From the NCBI GenBank assembly GCA_963575745.1, contig CAUYUJ010017813.1:1-64000 (forward strand): a stretch of DNA of 64,000 nt, in the 5' to 3' direction. The notes under the pieces are model-generated. The model was not told the DNA's origin, did not search any database, and saw nothing but the letters and a program-made list of their open reading frames with translations. Positions 42,655 through 52,914 of the stretch are shown in pieces. This DNA is from Prorocentrum cordatum. Lineage: Eukaryota; Sar; Dinophyceae; Prorocentrales; Prorocentraceae. The number at the start of each line of letters is the position of its first letter. Position 1 is the stretch's first letter. The position numbers were made by a program, and so were the translations under genes.

Positions 42655-42800
42655 GAGAGACTGACCAGACCAGCCAGATCAGCCAGACCAGCCAGACTGA
42701 CCAGACCAGCCAGATCATTCGTTCCAGTCATAGCCAGCCAAAGTAATCAGACCAGCCAGCCAGGCCAATCAAGCAGACCAGCCAGACCAACCATTTTAAT
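42655..42800 (-). repeat. CCAGACCAGCCAGA repeats, inverted relative of 27901-28740
   Basis: GACCAGACCAGCCAGATC words are the reverse complement of the TGGTCTGG family. Confidence 0.8.
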
Positions 42801-42989
42801 CATGCCAACAACCGCAGCCAAACATAGAGGTGGCAGCGCGTCCACGGCGATTTTGGGAGGCATGGCTGCCGCGCAGGTCGGGCGGTGCTCTGAAGTAGGA
42901 CTACAGGAGCGCGCGTGCGTGAGAGCGCAGGCGCGCCGAGCCGGCTTGAGCCAAGGTGTTTACAGTTCTTGAAAAGATACGAGCTCCCA

Positions 42990-43625
42990 CCCCCAGCGCA
43001 GCCTCTGTGGCGTCGAGGAAATGCCACGCCTGCCACGCCCTGGGAGCCTGCAGCGCATAGGGCCCCCACCCCCAGCGCACCCCCTGTGGCGGCGAGGAAA
43101 TGCCACGCCTGCCACGCCTTGGGAGCCTGCAACGCACAGGGCCCCCACCCCCAGCGCACCCCCTGTGGCGTCGAGGAAATGCCACGCCTGCCACGCCCTG
43201 GGAGCTTGCAGCGCACCCCTCCGGTGTCGAGAAAGTGCCACGCCTGCTAGGCCCTGCGACATTGGCGCGTATAGAGACCGCGGTGGGCCCCCACCCCCAG
43301 CGCACCCCCTTGTGGCGTCGAGGAAATGCCACTCCTGCTAGGCCCTGCGACATTGGCGCGTATAGAGACCGCGGTAGGCCCCCACCCCCATCGCACCCCC
43401 TGTGGCGTCGAGGAAATGCCACTCCTGCTAGGCCCTGCGATATTGGCGCGCATAGAAACCGCGGTGGGCCCCCACCCCCAGCGCACCCCCTGTGGCGGCG
43501 AGGAAATGCCACGCCTGCCACGCCCTGGGAGCCTGCAGCGCATAGGGCCCCCACCCCCAGCGCACCCCCTGTGGCGTCGAGGAAAGACCACGCCTGCCGA
43601 GCTCAGGGACCACCCCCCTGCACAC
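42990..43625 (+). repeat. Minisatellite with two unit types (~79 and ~91 bp)
   Basis: All units begin GTGGCGTCGAGGAAATGCCAC and end CCCCCACCCCCAGCGCACCCC. Type A has TGCCACGCCCTGGGAGCCTGC; type B has TGCTAGGCCCTGCGACATTG and ATAGARACCGCGG. The order is about four A-like, three B, then A again. Confidence 0.9.
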
Positions 43626-43883
43626 CCGCTCTGGTGCGAGAAGGAGAAGGGGAGGGGGGAGGTGAGACGCGGGTGCGGCGCGGCAGGGAAAAAACCATAA
43701 CCCCACGAAACATGTGGGGAACAACAAACCGTCCTGACGCAGGACTCCTGAAAGAAACGGGTCCTGCACCGCGGTACTTTTCCCCAGGACGAGCTTTTCA
43801 TATTCATCTGCTTCGACAGACCCAGGGCCTGGGAATAGCCTTTTCGCAACCGAAGTGGGGTGAAACGGGCCAAGCTTTTCTTC
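43626..43883. other. Spacer
   Basis: ACCCCACGAAACATGTGGGG and GCAGGACTC..GGGTCCTGC are small hairpins; otherwise nothing. Confidence 0.35.
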
Positions 43884-44017
43884 AAGAGAGAGAGAGAGAG
43901 TGAGTGAGAGAGAGAGAGAGAAGGCGAGAGAGAAAGAGAAAGAGAGAGAGAGATGGAAAGAGAAAGAGAGAGAGAGAGAGAGAGATACATAATGATCATG
44001 GGAGAGCGAGAGAGAAG

Positions 44018-44040
<23 letters not shown>
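43884..44040 (+). repeat. (GA)n microsatellite
   Basis: GAGAGAGA with a few AAGAG interruptions. Confidence 0.95.
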
Positions 44041-44049
<9 letters not shown>

Positions 44050-44341
44050 GAACGGGAAAACAAAAAAGAGGGAGGCAAAGGGGCAGAGAGAAGCGCACCG
44101 CCCGCCAGCGACCCGAGTATAACTGGGGATCTGCGGTCGGGAGCGGTGCAGGCGCAGGGGGCGGTAGTCGGTGTTGGCATGCCACCCTCCCCGTGGTGGG
44201 CCGAGCCTCCCGGAAGGGGGGCAACCCCCGCCAGCGCCCAAACGCCACTCCGCGGCCAGCGTGCCAGGCTGGAGCGCGGGACGGTGTGAAGTGGCGGCAA
44301 CGCTGGCCGCTGGAAGAATGTTGTGAATCATGCGCAAACAG
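44041..44341. other. Spacer between two GA tracts
   Basis: No motif or repeat recognised. Confidence 0.35.
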
Positions 44342-44392
44342 AAAAAAGAGAGAGAGAGAGAAAGAAAAGAGAGAGAGAGAGTGAGAGAGAGT
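44342..44392 (+). repeat. (GA)n microsatellite, second tract
   Basis: Short GA-rich tract ending in GAGAGAGAGTTC. Confidence 0.9.
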
Positions 44393-44751
44393 TCGGTGGC
44401 AACCCATGGGAGCCTCCCATACCATCGTGCTGGCTCTTGCGAACTGGCACCTATCGACGATCGTCGACGCTCATCGACGCTTGCGCAACGCTAACCGACG
44501 CTAAATCTACACTAAGCGACACTGCACCGGCGCTATCTCCGACTACCAGACGCTGAGCAGCGCTAGTGCACTCGACCGACGGAACTACTGAGGTTCACGA
44601 GGCCTCCATGACTGCTGCCGGCAGAGAAGGAAGGAGAGAGGGGCAGAGAGGCTGGCGCGGCCTCTGAGAAGAACCGCTCCGACCTCGGAAGGCCCCCCCC
44701 CTCTCCAACAGAAGAAAAGCAAACACGCCATAGCCATAAACTTGTGGCGCT
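44393..44751. other. Spacer with CGACGCT words
   Basis: 44455-44560 contains six to eight diverged CGACGCTMAYCGACGC-like words; the rest is unassigned. Confidence 0.4.
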
Positions 44752-44869
44752 CCGCGCGGATTCCTTCGATCCGCGCTGGACCCCGGCCAGGCCAGGCGCG
44801 CGGCCAGGGGCGGCGCCCGAGGCGCCGCCGGGGGCGCCCACCCAGCGCAGATCCAGGCAGTCCGCGCGG
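44752..44869. mobile_element. 118-bp element with 28-bp inverted ends, copy 2
   Basis: Left arm 44752-44779 and right arm 44842-44869 match in 23 of 28 positions as reverse complements. Same family as 10185-10301, opposite orientation, with shared outer flank ATAAACTTGTGGCGC. Confidence 0.65.
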
Positions 44870-44975
44870 CGCGCCAAAAGCTTGCGCCCATGGCGCTCTT
44901 CCCCCCTCCGATCCGAGACGGGCCACGGCCCCGACGTCTCCTGCCGGGGCCCGAAATTGGGCGCCCGAGTTATCC

Positions 44976-45054
44976 GGGGTAACTCGGGTCCGGGGTAACT
45001 CGGGTTCGGGTTCCCGAAAAACGAACCCGAGTTATCCCTGACCCGAGTTACCCC
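44976..45054. repeat. Long hairpin with 33-bp arms
   Basis: Arms 44976-45008 and 45022-45054 (GGGGTAACTCGGGTC..., 31 of 33 positions paired) with a 13-base loop. Each arm holds two tandem GGGGTAACTCGGGT units. Similarity extends ~12 bp outward (CCCGAGTTATCC / GATGATTCGGG). Confidence 0.9.
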
Positions 45055-45211
45055 TGATGATTCGGGGCTCTGACCAAGCGCGGCCCCATGCCGCTGCCCG
45101 CCTCTGGCCCGCGCGCCCACCCCGAGGCGCGGAACACCGCGCCGCGCCGGCGAGGGCCGGGGCGGCCGCTCCGCAGCCCGAGCAGTCCCTGACGGGACCG
45201 ACGGGTCCAGA
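45055..45211. other. Spacer
   Basis: GC-rich, nothing recognised. Confidence 0.35.
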
Positions 45212-45303
45212 GCTCCTCCTCCTCCTCCTCCTCCTCCTCCCCCTCCTCCTCCTCCTCCTCCTCCTCCCCCTCCTCCTCCTCCCCCTCCTCCTCCTCCTCT
45301 CCC
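45212..45303 (+). repeat. (CTC)n microsatellite
   Basis: CTC repeats with CCC interruptions. Confidence 0.95.
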
Positions 45304-45366
45304 TGGTGCGCCGCTCCAAAGCTCATGGAGACGGGGAGGGTGGGGGAACGCAGGAAGGCCCTTAGT

Positions 45367-45601
45367 GGGCCCTGGAAACGACAGGGCCGTTTTTGTTACC
45401 GGTTCCGTTTTGCCGTTTTTTGCCGGTTCCGACGCCGTGGTTTTACCGGTTCCGTCACCGTTGTTTGACCGGTTCCGGCTCCGGTTCCAATCCTGGAGCC
45501 GTTTTTTTGCCGTTTCCGGTCGCCTTTTTTTTGCCGTTTCCATTTTCAAGGGACATTTTTTTGGAAACGGTGAAAAAACGGCCCTGCCGTTTCCGGGGCC
45601 C
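45367..45601. mobile_element. 235-bp foldback element with 28-bp terminal inverted repeats and repetitive core
   Basis: 45367-45394 (GGGCCCTGGAAACGACAGGG...) and 45574-45601 are reverse complements at 26 of 28 positions. The core is built from CCGGTTCCG and GCCGTTTTTTGCC words in a loose ~25-bp period. The flanks do not show an obvious target duplication. Confidence 0.8.
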
Positions 45602-45652
45602 GCAAAGGTCCAGAGGCCTCCCAGATGGTCAGGGGAAGAGATGGTACCGATG

Positions 45653-45742
45653 CCGCTACCTCGTCGCCCCCACTGGATTCGCCTCAAAATCCCGGTCAGG
45701 ACGCGCCCCGGGAGGAGCCCGGGGAGTAGCGACATCGGTGCC
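45653..45742. mobile_element. Short TIR element, copy of 10560-10665
   Basis: GGTACCGATGCCGCTAC (45653-45669) is mirrored by GTAGCGACATCGGTGCC (45726-45742), 15 of 17 paired. The interior CACTGGATTCGCCTCAAAAT recurs inverted near 10625. Confidence 0.65.
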
Positions 45743-46429
45743 TGTTGGTTTTCCCAGGGCCCGAGGAGATGTGGTCGGAGGGCCGCGCCGCCTCGCCGAT
45801 GCATCGCCAATGCATCACCGATGCGTCGGCGATGCCATCGCCGGCAATGCCTCGCGGCCATCGGCTCAGCTGCCCCGATGCTCAGCATGCGACACGCAGC
45901 GTATTGATACGGAGCTCAAGACGCAGACTGAAAACGTAGATCTGGCGCGATGCGCTCGCCAAGACGTGGGCCAATACGTTGAGCCAACACGCAGCGTATG
46001 GACACGGACGTTTTGAGAACGGTACGTGCTGCGTCCCCAAGCGGGCGCATCGAGGCAGCTGAGGCGTGCAGAGGTTATGGCTCCGACCTAGGTCGACGGG
46101 GCCGGCGGGTCGGCCTGGCTAGCGGCCAGGTCTGACGACCAACAAAACAAGGAACCCATAACCCTTTGGGAGGAGACCTGACTTAAGACTTCGGAGGGCC
46201 AGAAATCCGCCGATCCGGCGTGTGAGTTTCAAGGAGTCTCAGCTACAGCCTCGAGGCTGAGCTTCAGCCTCTGGGGGGGTCGCCGGGGTGGCTCTGCCGG
46301 GGAAGGGGGGGTGGGGGGGGGGGGGGGGGTGCGAGTTTCCGGCGAACCCCGGGGCCGCTCCGGGGGAGTGGAAGATAGGGGGGGGGGGGGCGCCATGCTC
46401 CGCTTTTTCCGGCGCTTTGGAGGAGGGGG
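45743..46429. other. No gene; G-runs at 46275-46430
   Basis: 45800-45860 has GCGATGCC/GATGCATCGCC words. 46312-46328 and 46378-46392 are long G runs. Nothing else recognised. Confidence 0.4.
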
Positions 46430-46980
46430 GGGGCCCAAGAGACCCCCAAGGGGTTCCAAGAGGGCCCCGAGTCGCCGAAAAATCGCTCCAAGACGCCCGA
46501 GATGGCCTCCAGACGGCCCAAGGTGTCTCCAAGACGCCCCAAGAAGCTTCCAAGAGGCCTCCCAAGAGGGCCCCAAGAGGCCAGAATCGTTGATTTTCAT
46601 TGGTTTTCTCAGGGTTTTTAGCGTTCTTGCCTTTTCGGGCGTCCGACGCTCGAAGACGGCCCAAGAGGCCCCCAAGTCCGTCCCAAGACGGCCCACGATG
46701 CTTCCAACACGGCCCAAGAGAGCCCCAAGACGGCCCAAGAGGGCCCCAAGACGGCCCAAGAGGGCCTCTGGACAGCCCAAGAAGGCCCCAAGAGAGCCCC
46801 AAGAGGGGCCCAAGAGGGGGACCACGAACCGAAAGAACCGAGCTTTCCGCCCCAAGAGGCCCCCAGGAGGCCCCAAGAGACCCCCAAGGGGCCCCAAGAA
46901 GCCCACAAGAGGCCCAAAAGAGGTTCCAAGAGGCCCCAAAACAGCTCCCCAGAGGCCTCCAGACTGCCTCCGGCAGGCCC
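46430..46980 (+). repeat. CCCCAAGAGGCC minisatellite, locus 3
   Basis: CCCAAGAGGCCC, AAGACGGCCC and CAAGAGAGCCC units. The interruption at 46580-46650 (TTGCCTTTTCGGGCGTCCGACG) resembles the spacer in 32536-32600. Confidence 0.9.
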
Positions 46981-47159
46981 CCGGTTTCTTCCGCGGCACC
47001 GCCCAGGGCGCCACCGGCAGGATGTCCTCCGTCTCATCGTTTTCCTTCAAGTTATCGCCTCTTCCTCATTCTCCTCCTCCTCCTCTGCGACCTCACTCCT
47101 ATCCCTCAACGATCGCGTCACCGAGTGCCTCTTCTTTGAAACATCCTCGCTCTTCAAAC
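46981..47159. other. Spacer
   Basis: Nothing recognised. Confidence 0.3.
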
Positions 47160-47415
47160 GCACATCCATACACACATGCATACATACCTACATTTAAACA
47201 CATTTGCATACATAGAAAAACAATCTTCCAGACATACATACTTACATTCACACACATACACACATATTATCATACACACATACAAACATACATACAAACT
47301 AAATACATACATACGCGCACAAGCATACATACATACATACGTACCTACACACAGGCACACATGATCAATGCATGCATACATGCATGCACGCGTACATACA
47401 CACACATATATCGTG
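47160..47415 (+). repeat. (CATA)n-rich microsatellite
   Basis: ACATACATACAY words with CACACA interruptions. Confidence 0.95.
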
Positions 47416-47484
47416 AAACTCACCGCGTGCTCGAAACTTGAGAGAGACCGCGGGAAGTCGAGAGAAGCCGCGGAACGAGGCCTC

Positions 47485-47528
47485 TACTACTACTACCACT
47501 ACTACCACAACCACTACTACTACTACTA

Positions 47529-47563
<35 letters not shown>

Positions 47564-47606
47564 GCTACTACTACTACTACTACTACTACTATATACTACT
47601 ACTAGT
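47485..47606 (+). repeat. (ACT)n microsatellite
   Basis: CTACTACTACCACTACT, about 40 triplets. Confidence 0.95.
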
Positions 47607-48373
47607 ACTACAGGTGCGTTTCCCAACTAGTATGTGTGTGTGGGTGATGCTGTGTGCGCATGTCTGCGGCGCAGGTTAAGTGGTGTGACTGTGTGTGTGC
47701 GTTTGAGTGTGCGCCCATAATTTCTGCGTCTGGAGAATAACCCCGAGCGACCCGGATCGGCGGCACTGGCCGAAGGCCACTACAATATCAGGACCAGGGG
47801 GTCTTCTCGTCTTCTCTGCAGACGTGCCAAACCAAACCGCCCAGAACTAGTATCATTCCTGATGCAAAGATTACAAGGACCTAAGTGGGGGCAAGTCTTC
47901 ATTGTGCTACTAGGGCTAGGGGTTCTTTTGTCCTCGCTGGTCTGATGGGGCACTGATACAGTCATAGGCCTGACCTAAGGAACGGTAAATCAGGAACGAA
48001 GCCCCTGTTCTCCAGGGAATAACGCATAAGGAACGATACATAATACATAATGCGTAAGGAACGATAAATGGAACGATCGAGCCCAATCTGAAAAGTAAGC
48101 GTTCCTTATTCAAGCCGCTCACTGTGTGGGGGGGGGGGGGGGCGGGGGCGGGGGCTCGCTCGCCAGACCCCCTCAGGTCGAAACAGAAATGGCGTGTGCC
48201 CATGTTCGGTCTCTTTGCCGTCGACGGCAACACCACCTCGCTCTCCCTCCGGGACTTCGCCTCGGGCTCCTGTCCAAGGCGTACCGTTTCCTGTGCAAGC
48301 TCTTCAGCACCGCCTGCACCCCGCGCCCTCCGGCCGCCTGAGGCCCCGCCCGCCCGCGCCCTGTCTGCCCCAT
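47607..48373. other. No gene recognised
   Basis: TAAGGAACGATAAAT-like words at 47976-48070 are a small local repeat. GGAACGAAGCCCCT at 47994 recurs from 25557. 48126-48150 is a G run. Confidence 0.4.
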
Positions 48374-48606
48374 TAGTGCTTTGCGCGGCCCGCCTACTCC
48401 AGATTTCGTAATAAAGGGAGGGGGGTCTCATTTCGGGGGGGGGGTCTCTTCCAGGCTATCTTGGAGGGCCTGGGGGGGTCTGGGGACCATGTTTTGGAGG
48501 GTTCTCCCACGGGGGGGGGGGGGGTCTAAACCTTCTCGTCTGGGAGGGTTGAGACCCCCTCCCTTTTGTTACGAAACCTGGAGTAGTGCTCTGCGCGGCC
48601 CGCCTA
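48374..48606. mobile_element. 187-bp TIR element flanked by 23-bp direct repeats
   Basis: Terminal inverted repeats 48397-48430 and 48550-48583 (CTCCAGRTTTCGTAAYAAA..., ~31 of 34 paired) enclose a G-rich core. Immediately outside, 48374-48396 and 48584-48606 (TAGTGCTYTGCGCGGCCC...) are direct repeats identical at 22 of 23 positions, as expected for a target-site duplication. No coding capacity. Confidence 0.85.
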
Positions 48607-48719
48607 GCTCTTAACCGCAAGAGGCTCGCTCTCGACCCGCAGACCAAAAAGTGCCCAGGTTCGGCCCCTTAGGGGGCCCTCGCCGCGCCCCCGGCCGTCA
48701 ACTGCCGGAACTGGGGCCG

Positions 48720-48869
48720 GAACTGCCGCGGGCATCTACCTCGATCGAGAAAAAGAAAAACAATACAGGACGAGGAGGAGGAAGAAGAGGAGGAAGAGGA
48801 GACAAGACGAAGAAACCTGTCGCGTCAAATGCCGAAACCATTCGAACGCCCTTGCGTGCGTGCTGCGGG
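48720..48869 (+). repeat. Dispersed repeat leader, copy 2
   Basis: Near-identical to 12604-12750. Here it is not followed by the ~395-bp body: sequence diverges after GCGTGCTGCGGG. Confidence 0.85.
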
Positions 48870-49087
48870 TGGCCCAGGTGGGCGCGCGAGCCAGCGACGC
48901 AGATCTTTTACAAGTGCCGGGCCGAAGTTCACCGCGACTGGCGGTTCCATCCCAGCGCCGACGGGCGCGGGCGCGCGCCGCAGCTAGACTGTTGAATTTT
49001 TCGGCTCGGTAATTTCGACGTTGATCGATTCCGCGCCTCCTCGACGCGGCGTCGACCCCGCGCAAAGTCCTCAAGGCCGGCACTCGC
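48870..49087. other. Spacer
   Basis: Nothing recognised. Confidence 0.3.
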
Positions 49088-49207
49088 CATCGCTCGGACG
49101 TCCATTCCCCGTGCATTGTTTGGTTTCGCGCGCTAAATGGTCGCACGAGGACTCAGGATGCTCCTCGATGGTCCTGGCCGAGAAAAAATACATACGGCCG
49201 AGCGATG
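49088..49207. mobile_element. CATCGCTCGGAC TIR element, copy 2
   Basis: Same ends and interior as 26271-26393, with one mismatch in the right terminal repeat and a few interior changes. Confidence 0.7.
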
Positions 49208-49810
49208 CCAAGGCTGCGGCAGCGAGACAAGGCAATGCCGACCTCAGGGATATCCAAATCTCCGACGTCGTGATACTTTCACAGCGTGTCTCCCCAGACG
49301 TATCAACTCCTTCCTGGGACTGGCCATGCGTCCCGAGCCGTCCTTTGACAGTCCCATCCCCAGAGGGGTAGGGCCCCTGGATGCCGAAAACGGCCATGCG
49401 AGATATGCGCAATCAGGGATTGAGGGGCAACGATCGGAGGGGACTGGCTCCGGGGGGGGGACATCCACGTTGAATCGGCGATACATCGCTGGTGGATCGG
49501 CGATGGGACCCCGACGCCGAAGCTGGACGTTCCTGGGCGGCGTGGGCGGGCTATCGGGCCCCTTTCGGCGAGCATTTATGACTCGCAAGCATCAACATGC
49601 TTCGGTGATGGCCCTGTAGCTCGTGCGCGTGCCGGTCGCATCACGATTCAAGTGCAAACAGAGCGCGAAGTAGAGACAACGATGCCAGTGCAAAGTCAGA
49701 GTGACGGGGCCGAACGGTCATTCACTGTCCCTGTGTGCGGTGCTTCAGTGGGACTCCGCGGCGCGGATTCTGCTTGTTGTTGATGTGTTGCGTTGTTAGT
49801 GTCGTCGTCT
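49208..49810. other. No gene recognised
   Basis: Mixed sequence without repeats or motifs. Confidence 0.35.
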
Positions 49811-50215
49811 CACCCGTGACCCGCCCCCGCAACACCCCCGCGACCCACCCCGCGACCCACCCCGCGACCCACCCACGACCTACCCGTGACCAACCCGCGA
49901 CCGACCCGCGACCTGGCCCGCGACCCACCCGCGACCCACCCCGCGACCCATCCGCGACCTGGCCCGCGACCCACCCCGCAGGCCAACCGCGGGCTACCCA
50001 CGACCCACCCACGAACCACCCGCGACCCACCCCGCAATCCACCTGCGAGCAAACCGCGACCCACCCGCGACCCACCCGCGACCCACCCCGCAACCCACCT
50101 CGCAACCCACCCGCGACCAAACCGGACCCACCCGCGACCCACCCGCGAGCCACCCCGCAACCCACCCGCGACCCACCCGCGACCCACCCGCGATCCCCAC
50201 CCGCGAACCGCCCAC
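49811..50215 (+). repeat. CGCGACCCACC minisatellite
   Basis: About 35 units of 9-11 bp (CGCGACCCACC, CACGACCCACC, CGCGACCTGGCC). Translations are periodic in all frames. Confidence 0.95.
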
Positions 50216-50264
50216 ATAGCTTTGACGAAAAAGTCGGCGCTTGCGGCGGGTTCGTTACATATCT

Positions 50265-50755
50265 TGTTTTCAAAGCAGTGCTTGCACTGAAGGGGTCCTA
50301 GCGGATGTTGAAAATCAAATGAAAATGACCGGCCGATTTCGGTTGGCGGCCGGGTTCCCGGGTTCCCAGTTCTGGGCCCCCCCGTTCCCAACTGCTGGTT
50401 CCGGGCCGATTTCGGCGGGCGGCGGGGTTCCCAGGTTCCCGGGTTCTCGGTCCCCTGATCGATCGGAGCCACCGTCGATCTCATTGTATACCACCCCCTC
50501 AATCGGTCTCACTCTCGATCTCGCATTTGATCTCACTATCCATCTCAGTAAATCGACTCCACCCCCGGTCTCACGATCGACCTTACTATCGTGCTCACGA
50601 TCGGTCCCACTATCGATTTTACTATCGATCTCACGATCGATCGAAATATCCAGGTCGCGATAGTGTCCCGATAAAGTCCCGTGGTGTCTCGATTGTGTCC
50701 CGATAGTGTCCCGTGGTGCGCGGGGGGGTCCAGTGCTATGCTACATGGTATGCTA
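50265..50755 (+). repeat. GCTTGCACTGAAGGGG module, copy 1
   Basis: Starts CAGTGCTTGCACTGAAGGGG, contains GGCCGATTTCGG twice and several GGGTTCCC words, then passes into CGATCTCACTATCGATC repeats (50455-50700). Confidence 0.8.
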
Positions 50756-51125
50756 TATTAGGCAAGCGATGATGAGATCGATCGTGATATCCATTGGGTG
50801 GGGTCGGAAGTGAACACGATCGTGAAACCGATTGTGAGATTGGTGTTGAGGTCGAATGAGTGAAATAGATAATGAGATCGAGAACAAAACCGATGTGAGA
50901 TCGATGGTGTGATCGGTAGTAAAGTGGGTCATGAAATCGATGGTGTAAAGAGATTGATCAACGTGGAAAACCGGCAACCCCGCCGCCCACCGAAATCGGC
51001 CCGGAAACAACAACCGTGATCCGGGGAATCTGGAACCTGGGAGCCCGGCCGCATACCGAAATCGGCGGGGCACTTCACCAAATCTTTCAACATCCGCGCT
51101 AGATTCCCTTCAGTGCAAACACTGA
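50756..51125 (-). repeat. GCTTGCACTGAAGGGG module, copy 2 (inverted)
   Basis: Reverse complement of copy 1, including the GATCGATGGTGTGATC simple repeats (50765-50960) and the CCGAAATCGG core. It ends within a few bases of copy 3. Confidence 0.8.
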
Positions 51126-51129
51126 TTCA

Positions 51130-51395
51130 ACGCTTGCACTGAAGGGGTCCTAGCCGGTGTCGAAAAATTTGGCGGACGTGCCCGGCCGATTTCGGTTGGC
51201 GGCCGGGTTCCCGGGCTTCCAGTTCCGGGCACCCCCGTTCCCAGCTGCTGGTTCTGGGACGATTTCGGTGGTTGCGCCGGGGTTCCAGGGTTTCTGGATT
51301 CCTGGTCGATCTCCTCATCGATTCCACTTCCCCCCTCTATCGATCTCGCTCGCGATCTCACAACCGACTGCAAGATCGATATCTCGGGAGCGGCC
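51130..51395 (+). repeat. GCTTGCACTGAAGGGG module, copy 3
   Basis: Same order as copy 1 but with a shorter CGATCTC tail (51300-51390). With copy 2 it forms a head-to-head palindrome centred near 51127. A remnant of the core is at 51590-51645. Confidence 0.8.
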
Positions 51396-51694
51396 AAGAG
51401 GGGGATGTCCAAGAGGGGGGGGTGCAAATCATGACTGGCGGCACGTGCGTGGCCCAGCGGGGGGGCCAGGGACGTAATGAAATAAGAAGAGGCGCCATGA
51501 AATCTGGGACATATCATGGCCACCGCCATGATATCCACCCCCCCTCATCATCACCCCCCTCTTTTCCGCACCCGAATATCAGTGGATCGACTTCACTATC
51601 GGTTCCTGGTCGCTGGAGCCGGGCCAATTTCGGTGGGCGGCGCTTCTATGCCTCCTCAAATCTGTCTCATATGATATTACATATATAACAAGTA
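51396..51694. other. Spacer
   Basis: Nothing beyond the module remnant at 51590-51645. Confidence 0.35.
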
Positions 51695-52121
51695 CATTCG
51701 CTCCCTCGGCGGCCAGACAACGTCAGCTGCAGGATGCATACTCATTTGACGCGCGCGCGCGCTCGAGAGAGGCGCAAACACATTCTGGGACCGAGGTTTC
51801 ATCGCTCGCCGACGCATGCGGGAACGAGACATCAGGACAGCGTCCACAGCAAGCTATACAACGTGGAAAGAGGAAGAGGGGAGGGAGGGCGGGTCGGAGC
51901 CTTGAGCACGTCGGCCGCGGAGCGGTGCGGCCGTTTTCTTGCTCCTTCCTCGCTTCCAGATTTGAAACCGAAGCAGCAAGCGCATTCGCTCATTCGGTGG
52001 CCAGACAGCGTCAGCTGCAGCATATGTCTTTTTTTGACGTGCGCACGCTCGAGAGCGCATGCATTCTGGGACCGAGGTTCCATCGCTCGCCGACGCAAGC
52101 GGAAACGAAACATCCAGACAG
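51695..52121 (+). repeat. Direct repeat of ~145 bp, offset ~288 bp
   Basis: 51695-51840 and 51983-52121 share CATTCGCTC, GGCCAGACARCGTCAGCTGC, CTCGAGAG and ATTCTGGGACCGAGGTT. Confidence 0.8.
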
Positions 52122-52914
52122 TACTCATTCCCCAAACGGGTAGCCCGGCCGTCAGGCCGGAGCCCCACAGGGTTTCCAAACATGACCAAACGCTCAAGAT
52201 TGAAGCTATAATCACCAATCATCTCGGCGAGTCTCAAACCTTGCTAATGGTCAGCCGAATGAGAGAGGACCGCGGCGGCGGCAGCAGCAAAACGAGAGGG
52301 ACACTCGGCAGCAAGGCTCGTCGACTTGCGGCCGCCAGGGGCAGCGCCAGAAAGTTCAACGCGTGATAGCTTCACGCGAGAGCCTGTTCCTCCTCTACCC
52401 GGGCACTTGCAATTCAACAGGTCTAAATACGATCTGTTCCAACCCTGGATGCGAGTGGGCTTTCCGCCACCGAGCTCCGCACTGACAAAGGCGACACGCA
52501 CTGAAGCAGGCATCGGTTTGCGACGCGAACTTCGCAAGCCGAGGCGCGGCCCGCAAGCATGATGTCTGAGGGTTCTCCAGCAGCGCGGGCGCGCCTAGAA
52601 CGCGGCGCAGGGGAATTATTCTGCAAGAGAAATGGAAGGTCGCGTTTCCAATCTTCAATCGGGCACGCTCGCCATCGTTTAAATTGGCTTTCCCCATCGG
52701 AGCCTCGAGGTCACGGAAGGGCCTCCTCAAGGCCCGAGTCCAAGACGCACGCGGGGTCCAAAAGGAAACGCCGAAGATGCGGCCACTCTTGAGCCATCTC
52801 GAGATGCGCCTTTCAATCGCGCGATCAAGGTGGTCCTCCGCGGGGCCGTGCAATACGTCCGTCCAAAGACAGGGCAACTGAGCCAGCGGCCCTTACGGCC
52901 GTGCCGATGTTTCA
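52122..52914. other. No gene recognised
   Basis: Unique-looking sequence with shadow frames on both strands and no motif. Confidence 0.35.

Noticed and set aside
49811-50215. CRISPR-like array because of short regular repeats
   Set aside because: Units are 9-11 bp without unique spacers; it is a minisatellite in a eukaryotic context.
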